Shown here in pieces: positions 9,573 to 18,691 of a stretch of DNA of 64,000 nt. The notes beneath the pieces are model-generated. The model was not told where the DNA came from, did no database searches, and saw nothing but the letters and a program-made list of their open reading frames with translations. Both the position numbers and the translations under genes were made by a program. Within the stretch, counting starts at the first letter, position 1, and each line of letters opens with the position of its first letter. The DNA is from an uncultured Flammeovirgaceae bacterium (lineage in GTDB: Bacteria > Bacteroidota > Bacteroidia > Cytophagales > Cyclobacteriaceae), in the NCBI GenBank assembly GCA_937883755.1, contig CAKZYA010000006.1:1-64000 (forward strand). Direction: 5' to 3'.

Positions 9573-9728
9573 TTCTTGGTATTACTTCTATTGCGTTAAA
9601 TGCAAACGTTTGTGTGTTACAAGTGTATGTCCATTCATAGTCTGTCACCCAAAGCAGGGGATATTTAGAAAAGCGCGAAGCAATTTTGTTACAATTATTG
9701 TAGCTTAGAAAGCTTCAACCCTTTCGCT

Positions 9729-12179
9729 ATGTTTCGTACCTACTTCAAGTTCGCTATTCGTACTTTCTGGAAAGATAAGTTTTATACGCTGCTTAATATT
9801 ATTGGGCTGGCAATTGGTATTGCAGTGAGCATTATCATTTTGCTTTACTTACAGAATGATCTTACCTACGATCAGCACCACGTTAAGTACGAGCAAATCT
9901 ATCGTTTAGTCACGAATGTGAAGGGGCCGGGAGTCGAGTTTCATACGGCTAGTGCCGCTCGGGAAATGGGGCCGATGCTGTCGGAGGACTTTCCAGAAAT
10001 ACTTTCTTTTGTTCGACTTCAGGGAATGGGGCGTGTGCTAGTTGCTGTTCCCGGTTCAGGAGAAGAAAGTATGTACAATGAAGAAGACTGGGGACGGGCT
10101 GACTCTACTATTTTTAACGTATTCACTCACCCTTTCTTAGCAGGGAACCCAGTAACTGCTCTGAAAGAAAGGAATAGTATTGTGCTGACCGAATCGTTGG
10201 CTCGTAAATACTTTGGCGAAGAAGAAGCTCTGGGCAAAGCGCTACTGCTGTACGAAAGCAAAGAAAACTTTACCGTTACCGGGGTTATTGAAGACTTACC
10301 GGATAACTCGCACGTAAAGTTTGATGCGTTAGTATCTTTTATTGAACCCCGAGAGTGGGCGATGCAAGATGGTGAGTTTAATTCGGAAGCCATCTGGAAC
10401 CCCGATGTATTTACTTACCTGATGTTTCCGAAAGGATACAGTACGGCTAATTTCTTCGATAAGCTACCGCCCTTTCACGAAAAATATATCAAACCCTTTG
10501 GTGACCAGGTAAGTAGCGAATTGTGGTTTTATCTGGAACCACTGGCCGATGTACATTTTCATTCGGAGCAGGGGGGCGATCAGCCCCAAGGAAATTTTGC
10601 CTATGTGTATGCCTTCGGGGGAATTGGTTTATTCATTCTGTTACTGGCCTGTATTAATTACATGAACCTAGCAACAGCTCGTTCAGGCAACCGCATGAAA
10701 GAGATTGGAATGCGAAAGGTACTAGGTTCTAGCCGTCAGGCGTTGGTGCTTTCTTTTCTAGGTGAGTCGGTGCTATTATCAATCATAGCCTTACTAATTG
10801 GCGTTGGTCTAGTTACCGTAGTACTGTACGCTACGCCCTTCAATGATCTTATTGAGAAAAACCTATCACTCAACTTACTACAAAACCGAATGCTGCTATT
10901 TGGGGCAATTGGTATTTCGCTATTCATCGGGATCGTTTCGGGGTTGTACCCAGCCTTTTACTTACCCGCAATTTCCAGTGTGCAATCGATAAAGGGAGCG
11001 TTCAAATCGTCTTCTTCGGGAATTGTACTACGAAAAAGTTTGGTGATTTTACAGTTTACTATTTCTATTGCGGTAGTTAGTTGTACGCTACTGATGCAAG
11101 ATCAGATTAGCTACGTACGTAATCAAGAACTTGGGTTTAACCGAGAGCACTTGTTGCTAGTGCCGATCCAAGACACCTTGGTGCGAAATCAGCTTCCTTA
11201 CATTAAAAATGATTTGGAACAATACGATGGAATATTGAGTACGACGGTTTCGTACAATGTACCTGGATTAAGTGTAGGTAATTCAGTATTTCAGGTAGAA
11301 ATTGATTCTAACTTAACTACTCAATCCTTCCGAACTTTTTTCGTAGGAGAAGACTACTTGTCAACCATGAATATTTCATTATTGGCAGGGCGAGACTTTC
11401 ATCCAGATTTGGCAGGTGATACCGATGGCAAATCATTCATTATTAATCAAGCAGCTGCCAAAGAACTAGGCTGGTACAATCCAACCAAGCCTGATGCTAA
11501 ACTGGAAGATGCTTTGAGCGGTCGATTAAAATTCTTTCACGGAGAAGAACTAGGTACCGTAGTTGGGATCGTTCAGGATTTCAATGTGAGTTCATTACAT
11601 AATGCCATTGAGCCCACGATTATTATTCCGGCTAACGAGCCCGGAGGGATTTTCTACGCACGATTGAAGGGCGAAAACATCCCGGAGACAATGGACTTTA
11701 TTGAAGAAAAGTGGGCAGCTTACGATCCTAACCATCCTTTTGAGTACGAGTTTCTGGACGAAAGCTTTGACGAACTCTATCGGTCTGACGAACGTCAGAG
11801 TTCGCTTATCTCAGTGCTCTCCGGTACCTGTCTGCTAATCTCGCTGTTAGGTATTTTGGGGCTATCAGCTTTTACGGCAGAGCAACGTACCAAGGAGGTA
11901 GGAGTACGCAAAGTACTGGGAGCAACGGTGTCTCAAATTGTATATTTACTTTTTAAAGATGTGATGCTACTGGTGGTGGTAGCTTCTGTTGTGGCGGCAC
12001 CAATTGCTTACTGGCTGATTGACCGCTGGCTGCAAGATTTTGCCTATCGTGTTGATATTAATATTCTGCTATTTGTATTAGCTAGTGTAGCGGCTCTAGT
12101 CATTGCTTTTGCCACCATGAGCTTCCATTCGCTAAAAGCGGCACGACGTAATCCGGTGGTGAGTTTGCGTTATGAATGA
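9729..12179 (+). CDS. MacB/FtsX-type ABC transporter permease
   Basis: An 816-aa permease with the doubled layout usual in Bacteroidota: membrane segment at about 20-42, MacB periplasmic core domain (about 45-265), three FtsX-type segments (285-420), a fourth start-of-repeat segment near 435-455, a second periplasmic core (about 470-670) and three final segments (690-810). Signature phrases such as RMKEIGMRKVLGSS and RTKEVGVRKVLGAT mark the two FtsX halves. Such proteins are mechanotransmitters for lipoprotein, lipid or toxin handling rather than classical importers. No ATPase gene is adjacent, so its ATP-binding partner must be encoded elsewhere. The start fits the N-terminal FRTYFKFAIRTFWKDKFYTLLN pattern. 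Confidence 0.93.
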   Translation: MFRTYFKFAIRTFWKDKFYTLLNIIGLAIGIAVSIIILLYLQNDLTYDQHHVKYEQIYRLVTNVKGPGVEFHTASAAREMGPMLSEDFPEILSFVRLQGMGRVLVAVPGSGEESMYNEEDWGRADSTIFNVFTHPFLAGNPVTALKERNSIVLTESLARKYFGEEEALGKALLLYESKENFTVTGVIEDLPDNSHVKFDALVSFIEPREWAMQDGEFNSEAIWNPDVFTYLMFPKGYSTANFFDKLPPFHEKYIKPFGDQVSSELWFYLEPLADVHFHSEQGGDQPQGNFAYVYAFGGIGLFILLLACINYMNLATARSGNRMKEIGMRKVLGSSRQALVLSFLGESVLLSIIALLIGVGLVTVVLYATPFNDLIEKNLSLNLLQNRMLLFGAIGISLFIGIVSGLYPAFYLPAISSVQSIKGAFKSSSSGIVLRKSLVILQFTISIAVVSCTLLMQDQISYVRNQELGFNREHLLLVPIQDTLVRNQLPYIKNDLEQYDGILSTTVSYNVPGLSVGNSVFQVEIDSNLTTQSFRTFFVGEDYLSTMNISLLAGRDFHPDLAGDTDGKSFIINQAAAKELGWYNPTKPDAKLEDALSGRLKFFHGEELGTVVGIVQDFNVSSLHNAIEPTIIIPANEPGGIFYARLKGENIPETMDFIEEKWAAYDPNHPFEYEFLDESFDELYRSDERQSSLISVLSGTCLLISLLGILGLSAFTAEQRTKEVGVRKVLGATVSQIVYLLFKDVMLLVVVASVVAAPIAYWLIDRWLQDFAYRVDINILLFVLASVAALVIAFATMSFHSLKAARRNPVVSLRYE

Positions 12180-12189
12180 GAATATACCT

Positions 12190-12313
12190 CACTAAAGTGC
12201 GATGCAATCGCGATTTACACTTCAATTCTACTTATAGCATTAAGTGTCTCGTTAAAAACGCGCCTTAGTGAAGGGAGAAAGTAGAAATCGTGATGCAATC
12301 GCTCTTTATACTT
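12190..12313. repeat. Inverted and direct repeats behind the ABC permease
   Basis: CACTAAAGTGCG (12190-12201) is matched by an inverted copy at 12259-12270 with two mismatches. In addition GATGCAATCGC followed by TTTA.ACTT occurs twice as a direct repeat (about 12197-12222 and 12288-12313). The first copy can fold GCGAT/ATCGC around GCA. No T-run follows, so a terminator role is not supported. Confidence 0.4.
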
Positions 12314-12334
12314 GCAGGGTGGTTAGCAGTAGAG

Positions 12335-12892
12335 CTACCAGTCTTCCAGGTTGGTGACGTTTACTTGTTCGATCTTTTGTTGTTGTATAGCATCTATCAA
12401 CTGCTGAAGTTGTTCTTCAAAGGATTTTTCAATTTGTTGGTTCAATCGGTCTTGTTGTTTGTCCCGCCACCGTTGTTGCCACTCGCTGAGAGGTTGGGGT
12501 GACTTATTGTCGGCTACGTAGCGGCTGTAACGATTACGGATGTAGTTTTGTACGAAAATACTATCAGCTGAATAGCGAATTTTTTCCTCTTTCAGTTCTA
12601 CGATAGCTTGATACATCAGCAAACCAACCGGATGCTTTAGTGCCGAGCGGTTGTACAACATAAACTGCTGAGGGTACTGAAATGAAGCAGAATCGGCACC
12701 GACAATCAGTGTAGAATCTTCGGACTGGGTATAGCCTTCCGATTGAAAGTGCTGATTAGTGTAGCTTTTGAGTTGAGAAAGAGAAAACGCGGTCATTGGC
12801 ACCACTCGCTGAAAGTACGATTGATTTAACTGAACACTTACCAGAAAAATAACCAATACCACCACTAAGCAAGACAACCACCGCGTTTTCAT
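12335..12892 (-). CDS. Hypothetical membrane-anchored or secreted protein
   Basis: I do not recognise this 185-aa protein. It begins with a single hydrophobic segment (about residues 7-22, SCLVVVLVIFLVSVQL), read as a signal anchor, followed by a mixed helical region. The C-terminal third is rich in Gln, Glu and Arg (about 130-180), as in a coiled coil. It lies 25 bp downstream of the BBP2 porin gene on the same strand and may be cotranscribed with amt and the porin. No motif, cysteine cluster or catalytic signature is visible. Confidence 0.6.
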   Translation of the reverse strand: MKTRWLSCLVVVLVIFLVSVQLNQSYFQRVVPMTAFSLSQLKSYTNQHFQSEGYTQSEDSTLIVGADSASFQYPQQFMLYNRSALKHPVGLLMYQAIVELKEEKIRYSADSIFVQNYIRNRYSRYVADNKSPQPLSEWQQRWRDKQQDRLNQQIEKSFEEQLQQLIDAIQQQKIEQVNVTNLEDW

Positions 12893-12917
12893 ATGAAACT
12901 ACATTTTACAAAAAATA

Positions 12918-14075
12918 TCAGAAAGAATATACGGCAGCAAACAGAAACGAAATCAGCGAAGACTGCGGTTCAAAATCACGATTCTGGAATCCATCTTCAG
13001 ATAGAGCATCTAATCGGACTTCCGGAATAAAGGTTAAGTTGCCTACTGCAATGTTGCTAGACAAAGTTAAATCAATAACTGAAGCATCGCCGTCAGGGTC
13101 TGCACCTGTAGGAAGTGCTCCAACACCACCATTAAATTCGCTGAAGTACTCTCCCCGTATCCCAAATGACACTGTTTCCGAGGTAGCGTACTGGGCGTAA
13201 AGAGCTGCTCCGTAAAACCCTGAGTTATCTCCATCAGCATCACTTACAGTAGTACCGTTGGACGTTTGACCTGCACCAGTGGTATTGATAGTAGTGTTAA
13301 CTCCTAAGTAAAACTCGTCGGAAAGATCAAAACCAGCGGTTAAATCGGCCTGAAAGGTTGCTCCGGATGAAGTGCCACCAAAAGTGGTCGGAAAATCTTC
13401 ATCAAGCCTTCCATCTTGATCACCATACAGAAAGTTGAGATAAGCACTAGTTCCATCATTATCATAGCCCAACTGAGCACCGAGTGTGTACGTACCAAAG
13501 GGGTTAAACTCAGTAAGATCAGTAGGGTTCATAACGGCTAACATCGCTGAAAAGCCATCTGAAAGCGCAAAATCAGCCTTCAGTCCAGTGTGGGAGAATG
13601 GGCCGTAAGAGAACATATACGAAGTTGAGTAATTGAAATTTCCGGTAGGTGAGATTACTTCGTATCCTAGAAATGTATTGAAATTACCTAAGGTTAGTGT
13701 AACTGCATCACTTACGTTATAGTACACATATAGCTGGTTAACAATGTTTGCCGAACCACCAGAGTTAAAAACCGCATCAGCACCACGAGGACCGTACACT
13801 AAGTCAGCTACAAAGCCCACTTTTTCTCCTTCGTAGGCAGCAATAAGGTTCACCATCCCTAACCCAAATCCAGGGCGGTTAGCAAATGAAGTAGTAGGAG
13901 CATCAGGAGCTACTACATTATCCCCACTGGCAAATATGCGATTACGAGAATTAAAATTATAACGAAAATAGGTGTCTACTGAGCCAGAGAAGGAAAACGA
14001 TCCCTCGTCTTGAGCAGCTAACGGTAGCACTGAAAATACTGCCAGCACTAATGTGAGTAGATTAATTTTTTTCAT
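12918..14075 (-). CDS. Outer-membrane beta-barrel porin (BBP2-like)
   Basis: A 385-aa outer-membrane protein with a signal peptide at 1-22 (cleavage after LPLAAQ). The rest is made of alternating beta-strands with Gly/Asn/Asp-rich turns and a C-terminal aromatic residue (AAVYSF), as expected for a barrel. Motifs such as VDTYFRYNFNSRN, GFVADLVYGPRG and LTLGNFNTFLGYEVISP match the putative beta-barrel porin-2 family, which often accompanies ammonium or phosphate transporters in Bacteroidota. It lies 186 bp downstream of amt, so it probably provides outer-membrane passage for the same nitrogen source; that link is inference. Confidence 0.85.
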   Translation of the reverse strand: MKKINLLTLVLAVFSVLPLAAQDEGSFSFSGSVDTYFRYNFNSRNRIFASGDNVVAPDAPTTSFANRPGFGLGMVNLIAAYEGEKVGFVADLVYGPRGADAVFNSGGSANIVNQLYVYYNVSDAVTLTLGNFNTFLGYEVISPTGNFNYSTSYMFSYGPFSHTGLKADFALSDGFSAMLAVMNPTDLTEFNPFGTYTLGAQLGYDNDGTSAYLNFLYGDQDGRLDEDFPTTFGGTSSGATFQADLTAGFDLSDEFYLGVNTTINTTGAGQTSNGTTVSDADGDNSGFYGAALYAQYATSETVSFGIRGEYFSEFNGGVGALPTGADPDGDASVIDLTLSSNIAVGNLTFIPEVRLDALSEDGFQNRDFEPQSSLISFLFAAVYSF

Positions 14076-14212
14076 GTTTGTAATTGAAGTTTGAGTTAGG
14101 AGTTAAGCGCAAGAATATAGTACGGTGAGTAACTATCAGATACAGAACTAACCAGTGCCACCGAATGGGCGGCTTAATACTTAAAATTGCAGGAATGAAA
14201 TAAGAGAATTAT

Positions 14213-14240
14213 AGGCGGGGTAGTGTAGATCACCCCGCCT
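14213..14240 (-). terminator. Probable terminator after amt
   Basis: GC-rich perfect stem AGGCGGGGT (14213-14221) / ACCCCGCCT (14232-14240) with a 10-nt loop, starting 21 nt beyond the amt stop. On the minus strand it is followed by an AT-rich stretch (ATAATTCTCTTATTTC) rather than a pure T-run, so it may only partly stop transcription into the porin gene. Confidence 0.6.
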
Positions 14241-14260
14241 TACAGAAATGAATAGCAGGC

Positions 14261-15550
14261 CTATTCGTACACAATGGTGTAACCACGCATACCGTGTTCG
14301 TGGCTGTCGAGACCTTCTTTTTCGTGTTGAGCTGATACCCGAAGTCCCATCGCTTTTTCCAGTACGAAGAAGATAAGCATAGCTGAAGCAAAAGCTGCCG
14401 CACCGCAAGCCAGAATACTTACCAATTGGATTACAAACTGATTCCAGCTAGCCATAGTACCGAAAATACCTACCGCTAATGTTCCGAAGATCCCGCAGGT
14501 TAAGTGAACTGAAACAGCACCCACACAATCGTCTAGCTTTAGCTTATCTAGTGCAACTGCTGAGAGTACTACTAAGCCACCAGAGATTAATCCGATAATC
14601 ATTGCTTCGTAAGGACTCATTAGGTCAGCACCAGCCGTAATACCTACTAGTCCGGCCAGGATACCGTTTAATACCATACCTAAGTCTAATCGTTTGAAGG
14701 TGAAGTAAGCCATAATGTAGCCACCTACTGCACCACAGGCAGCAGCTAATGAAGTAGTCACTAATACTTTAGAAACAGTTTCAGGCTCAGCTGAAAGTAC
14801 TGACCCTCCGTTAAAGCCAAACCAACCAAACCACAGCAAGAATACACCCATGGTAGCTAAAGGCACACTAGAACCAGGAAAATCATTTACTTTTCCGTTG
14901 ACGTACTTACCAATGCGCGGTCCTAAGATGATAATTCCAGCTAAAGCACCCCAACCTCCTACAGAGTGAACCAGGGTAGAACCAGCAAAATCGTAGAAAC
15001 CGTAAGTGCTTAGAAAGCCGCCACCCCACTGCCAACTACCGATAATTGGATAGACTAACCCTACAAAGAGAACAGTGAATATCAGGTAACCATTAATTTT
15101 AATCCGCTCAGCTACAGCACCAGAAACAATGGTTGCAGCCGTAGCCGCGAACATCCCTTGAAATAAGAAATCAGTCCAATAAGTATAACCACCATCAGCG
15201 TAAGTCAATGAGTCATAATCAGCACCAGGGCCGAGGTTGAATCCGGCAAAATCAATAATAAAGCCCTCGCCACCCGGATACATTAGATTGAACCCGATTA
15301 GAGCGTACGAGATTAGTCCGATAGCAGGAGTAAGGGTATTTTTGAACAGGATGTTCACAGTATTTTTAGACTGGGTGAATCCGGCTTCTACACCAGCAAA
15401 GCCTAAGTGCATGACAAATACCAGGAAAGTTGCTACCATCATCCAAACGTTGTTGGTTGTGAGTAGCGTTTGGGAAACCTGGGTTCCCAAGTCAGCAGCG
15501 GCTGTAGCTGCTTGTGCCAATGAAGTGAGATGTAAAACTTCGTTCTCCAT
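14261..15550 (-). CDS. amt: Ammonium transporter
   Basis: Inner-membrane Amt/MEP/Rh channel for ammonium uptake, 429 aa with about eleven membrane segments. The central pore twin histidines are His195 (STLVHSVGG) and His349 (VSVHLTCG), and the family signature around YDFAGSTLVHSVGGWGAL is intact. An extra N-terminal hydrophobic stretch precedes TM1. No glnK/PII gene is adjacent, whereas many bacteria pair the two. The porin gene follows downstream behind a hairpin. The 329 bp upstream hold two stacked inverted repeats (15637-15679) that could be operators. Confidence 0.96.
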   Translation of the reverse strand: MENEVLHLTSLAQAATAAADLGTQVSQTLLTTNNVWMMVATFLVFVMHLGFAGVEAGFTQSKNTVNILFKNTLTPAIGLISYALIGFNLMYPGGEGFIIDFAGFNLGPGADYDSLTYADGGYTYWTDFLFQGMFAATAATIVSGAVAERIKINGYLIFTVLFVGLVYPIIGSWQWGGGFLSTYGFYDFAGSTLVHSVGGWGALAGIIILGPRIGKYVNGKVNDFPGSSVPLATMGVFLLWFGWFGFNGGSVLSAEPETVSKVLVTTSLAAACGAVGGYIMAYFTFKRLDLGMVLNGILAGLVGITAGADLMSPYEAMIIGLISGGLVVLSAVALDKLKLDDCVGAVSVHLTCGIFGTLAVGIFGTMASWNQFVIQLVSILACGAAAFASAMLIFFVLEKAMGLRVSAQHEKEGLDSHEHGMRGYTIVYE

Positions 15551-15636
15551 AGTTTAGGTAAAGTAATTAGGTGAGAAAACAGAATTTTATTTTGAGAAAC
15601 CGAAAGTAAAGAGTATTCTAACTAATACGCAAAATA

Positions 15637-15679
15637 TTACGTATAAAAAATACGTAAAAATACTCTCTGTGAGTATTTT
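15637..15679. promoter_or_regulatory. Two stacked inverted repeats upstream of amt
   Basis: First repeat: TTACGTAT (15637-15644), 5-nt A spacer, ATACGTAA (15650-15657), perfect. Second: AAAATACTC (15657-15665), 5-nt spacer, GAGTATTTT (15671-15679), perfect. They lie 87-129 bp upstream of the amt start. The near-equal geometry (8-9 bp arms, 5-nt spacers) suggests dimeric regulator sites or hairpins. The rest of the 15551-15879 gap is AT-rich without an open frame. Confidence 0.45.
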
Positions 15680-15879
15680 CTTGACAAAGAATATGAGAGT
15701 TTATTGTATTCTTTTGAAGAATAGAGACGATTGGTACGATTATTCCTAATGTGGTAAGTTAAAATTACGTACTTTTTAGATAAGTAATAAATTTTGCTGT
15801 CAAATTTTCGATTTGATTCGAGTAGTAGAGAATTATCATTCTTTATTGAAATAATTCATTTCGCCTTGACTGCTCTTGT

Positions 15880-16509
15880 CTAAATTAAACCTTCTTGGCG
15901 GGCTACCTTCAGCATACCTTGTCTATTATTAACCCCTAACTTTTTCATTATGCGAAAACGGTGAGTCTCGATAGTACGAATGCTGTTGTTGAGCTGTTGG
16001 GCAATCTCTTCATTTGACTGCCCCTCAGCTACCATCTTAAGTATCTCACGCTCACGTTTAGTCAAATGATAAGCATCATTCGTTGTAGTTTTTTCCAGAA
16101 AAGAATCTACTAACACGTGAGAAATACTACCACTGAAATATTTATTTCCTTGCTTCACGGTACGGATCGCTCGCATCAGTTCATCTTTGGTAGCATCTTT
16201 CAGCACATAGCCGGAAGCCCCACTGCGAGCCGAGCGCAACACATACTCATCGTGCGCGTGCATAGAAATAATGAGGGAACGGGTATGGCTAGAGTATTCT
16301 GGTAGCCGCCGGGCAGTTTCTATACCATCTAGTTCGGGCATCCGAATATCTAGTAAAACAATATCTGGCTGTAGAGATTCTACTTTATCTAGAGCTTCCA
16401 ACCCATTAGAAGCCTCACCAACGACCGAGAAGTCGCTTTCGCTCTCTAGTAATATTCTCAACCCATCTCTTACTACAGTGTGGTCGTCTGCTAATACAAT
16501 GGTAGTCAT
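15880..16509 (-). CDS. NarL/LuxR-type response regulator
   Basis: Two-component transcription regulator, 209 aa. The receiver domain (1-120) has the acidic pair Asp8/Asp9 and phosphorylatable Asp54 (IVLLDIRMPELDG). The LuxR-type helix-turn-helix (about 147-207) contains LTKREREILKMVAEGQSNEEIAQ. It lies 35 bp downstream of the histidine kinase gene on the same strand and is very probably its partner. Regulated genes are unknown. Confidence 0.94.
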   Translation of the reverse strand: MTTIVLADDHTVVRDGLRILLESESDFSVVGEASNGLEALDKVESLQPDIVLLDIRMPELDGIETARRLPEYSSHTRSLIISMHAHDEYVLRSARSGASGYVLKDATKDELMRAIRTVKQGNKYFSGSISHVLVDSFLEKTTTNDAYHLTKREREILKMVAEGQSNEEIAQQLNNSIRTIETHRFRIMKKLGVNNRQGMLKVARQEGLI

Positions 16510-16544
16510 GTGGAAGAAGGTAATAAAGGGTTGAATTTACTAGT

Positions 16545-18401
16545 TTAGGACAGTGTAGAAGCTGGAATGGCTTCTTTCTGATAAGTAAGGGGAACCTGAA
16601 CAATGACTTTGGTTCCTGCCCCGACAATTGACATTATATTGAATTGACCGTGCAAATAATTAGTTCGTTCTTTCATATTACCCAAACCTCGTCCAGAAGT
16701 TTTAGATTGAGATCCTATAGCAGTCGAAGTCTTAAAACCAATCCCGTCATCAATCACTGATACCCGAAGTGTACTATAATTGTGGTGTAACCGAATCTCA
16801 ATCTGAGTGGCCTGAGCGTACTTAAGAGCGTTGTTCAGACTTTCCTGCACAATACGGTAGAGATTTGTCTCTATATGTTCTTCCAATCGTTGATTAAAAC
16901 CGGTTTGGTTAACAAAAGAAATATTTTTTCCAGTAATCCGATTCATTTCCTGGGCAAAATTATTGAGTACAGGAGCCAGTCCATAATCAGAGAGCACACT
17001 AGGCATCAGATGAAAAGAAGTTTGGCGCACCTTAGCAATACTTTCGCGCAGTAGTTTTCCAATATCCTCTAAGTGCTGCTGCATATTTTTACTGGTAGCC
17101 ATGGAAGATAGCGCTTCTACATTATACTTAAGTGCTGTTAGCGACTGACCTATATTATCGTGCAAGTCCATAGCAATACGTTTTCGCTCTTCTTCTTGAG
17201 CCTGGAGCACCAGTACCGAGCGCATCCGCTGTTCCTCCATCTTTTGCTTGATCTTAGTACGGTTAGCCAAACTCAATTGTCCAATAGCGTTTTTCTTTTC
17301 AGTAATATCAATACAAAGTAGTAGGTACTGGTAGAGTTCGCCCTGATCGTTCCTCACTGGAACTAGTGTGACAGTAAGCCACACGGGTTGTTTGCGATAA
17401 TTGGTACAAGCCCAGTCTTGGCAGCAATACCCCTGGTTATGCACTTCCACCAAGGCTGCTTCTAGTTTCTCGGGTGAAATCTGAAGTAATTGAGGAACGC
17501 TAGTTGGCAATTCATTATTGGGTAAACGCAGTTGTCGGTGAAATTGGGGACTAATATAGATCAGTTGACCCTGACGGTCGAGTTTAGCAAACAGGGTAGC
17601 CTGCTCTACTGCAAAGTGTATATTACTCAGGTATTTATGTGACTTCTCGAGGGATGAAAACAATAGCTGTCTTTCTCGAGCTAGTGCTTTAGCTTGGGTA
17701 CGGGACTGGCTTAAGATCATTAAGAATTTTCGCACAAAACGAGCTACTGGCCGAAAAATGAATATGATGACCAGCCCAATAATACTAAGTGACAAATACG
17801 TCAGAAACTGTTGCATCAGAATAAGCTGATTAGCCCGTTCCTGGGCTTCTCGTTCGTATTGGTTAATGATTAATTGCATTCCGGCTAGATACTGAGATTC
17901 TTGTTGAAGTAGAGAGGTAATATGAGGTTGATACTGCTCTGGAGTAACTGAATCTTGCTTACTAAATAGGGTGGCCAATGCTTGCCCGTGGGTAATCAAA
18001 TTATCGTAGAATGGTTGGATAAGTTGAAGTACAGTATCTTCTTCTTGCACCAACCGAAGGTGGCTATATGGTTGCTGGGCAAGTTGCTGGTGGGTAGAAA
18101 TCAATTGTTCTGTAGTATGAGCTAATTCGGCGTGGTAGGTAGCTCGCGTCTCACTAGTTGTTGTGGTTAGGAGTAGAGCCGATTTTACTAATTGTTGCCC
18201 CAGCATGGCTTGCTGTCCAGCTAAATTCAGTAGGCGAGCGTCAGATATTTGCTCTTCCATTTTTTGTTTTACAAACCAGTTGCTAGCCAATATAGTAAGG
18301 GCAATCAGAAAAGAAGCCAGCAGATACCGAATGCTTAAGGTTTGAAAGATCCGTTGGGGTAACGAATAAGGCGTGGGCTTAGTAGTAGGTTTAGACACCA
18401 T
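16545..18401 (-). CDS. NarX/PilJ-like sensor histidine kinase (HisKA_3)
   Basis: A 618-aa sensor with N-terminal membrane segment (about 26-43), periplasmic helical domain beginning ARLLNLAGQQAMLGQQLVKSA (57-77), which is the NarX/PilJ-type sensory motif, and a second segment at about 199-216. A PAS domain covers about 258-368. The HisKA_3 dimerisation domain has His414 in ERKRIAMDLHDNIGQSLTAL, and the HATPase domain has NNALKYA, DDGIGF and GRGLGNM motifs. All residues needed for autophosphorylation are there. The LuxR-type regulator follows by 35 bp. The NarX resemblance is in the sensor fold only; nitrate sensing is not implied. Confidence 0.92.
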   Translation of the reverse strand: MVSKPTTKPTPYSLPQRIFQTLSIRYLLASFLIALTILASNWFVKQKMEEQISDARLLNLAGQQAMLGQQLVKSALLLTTTTSETRATYHAELAHTTEQLISTHQQLAQQPYSHLRLVQEEDTVLQLIQPFYDNLITHGQALATLFSKQDSVTPEQYQPHITSLLQQESQYLAGMQLIINQYEREAQERANQLILMQQFLTYLSLSIIGLVIIFIFRPVARFVRKFLMILSQSRTQAKALARERQLLFSSLEKSHKYLSNIHFAVEQATLFAKLDRQGQLIYISPQFHRQLRLPNNELPTSVPQLLQISPEKLEAALVEVHNQGYCCQDWACTNYRKQPVWLTVTLVPVRNDQGELYQYLLLCIDITEKKNAIGQLSLANRTKIKQKMEEQRMRSVLVLQAQEEERKRIAMDLHDNIGQSLTALKYNVEALSSMATSKNMQQHLEDIGKLLRESIAKVRQTSFHLMPSVLSDYGLAPVLNNFAQEMNRITGKNISFVNQTGFNQRLEEHIETNLYRIVQESLNNALKYAQATQIEIRLHHNYSTLRVSVIDDGIGFKTSTAIGSQSKTSGRGLGNMKERTNYLHGQFNIMSIVGAGTKVIVQVPLTYQKEAIPASTLS

Positions 18402-18470
18402 TGAGTAGAATAAAATAGTGCATTTTTGCTAAACTACACAATAAATTACTTTATAGAAGTATGATCCACG

Positions 18471-18498
18471 AAAAAAGGCGAACTCAGTAGAGTCCGCC
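18471..18498 (-). terminator. Rho-independent terminator after proB
   Basis: Stem GGCGAACTC (18477-18485) / GAGTCCGCC (18490-18498), one mismatch, tetraloop AGTA. The six A residues at 18471-18476 become a U-run on the minus strand directly after the stem. It lies about 190 bp beyond the proB stop and 70 bp before the kinase start, insulating the two. Nothing else is evident in the 18402-18691 gap. Confidence 0.75.
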
Positions 18499-18691
18499 CT
18501 TATATGTACTCACTTGGAATTAATTATGCTTTAGAAGCAGTGAGAAAGCATTTGATAGCTGAAAAAAACGAGTTCTCACACCTTTTAGCGAAAATATTGT
18601 GCCAGCCGATGATTGGCTATAAGCCTGCATTTTACCAACTCTACTGGGTAACTATTTCAACAAACTGGGGAGAGAATGAGGATGTAATCAG

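Noticed and set aside
12290-12502. Plus-strand open frame of 70 codons rich in Leu and Phe
   Set aside because: It is antisense to the 185-aa protein gene and its hydrophobic look comes from the antisense of Gln/Lys-rich codons.
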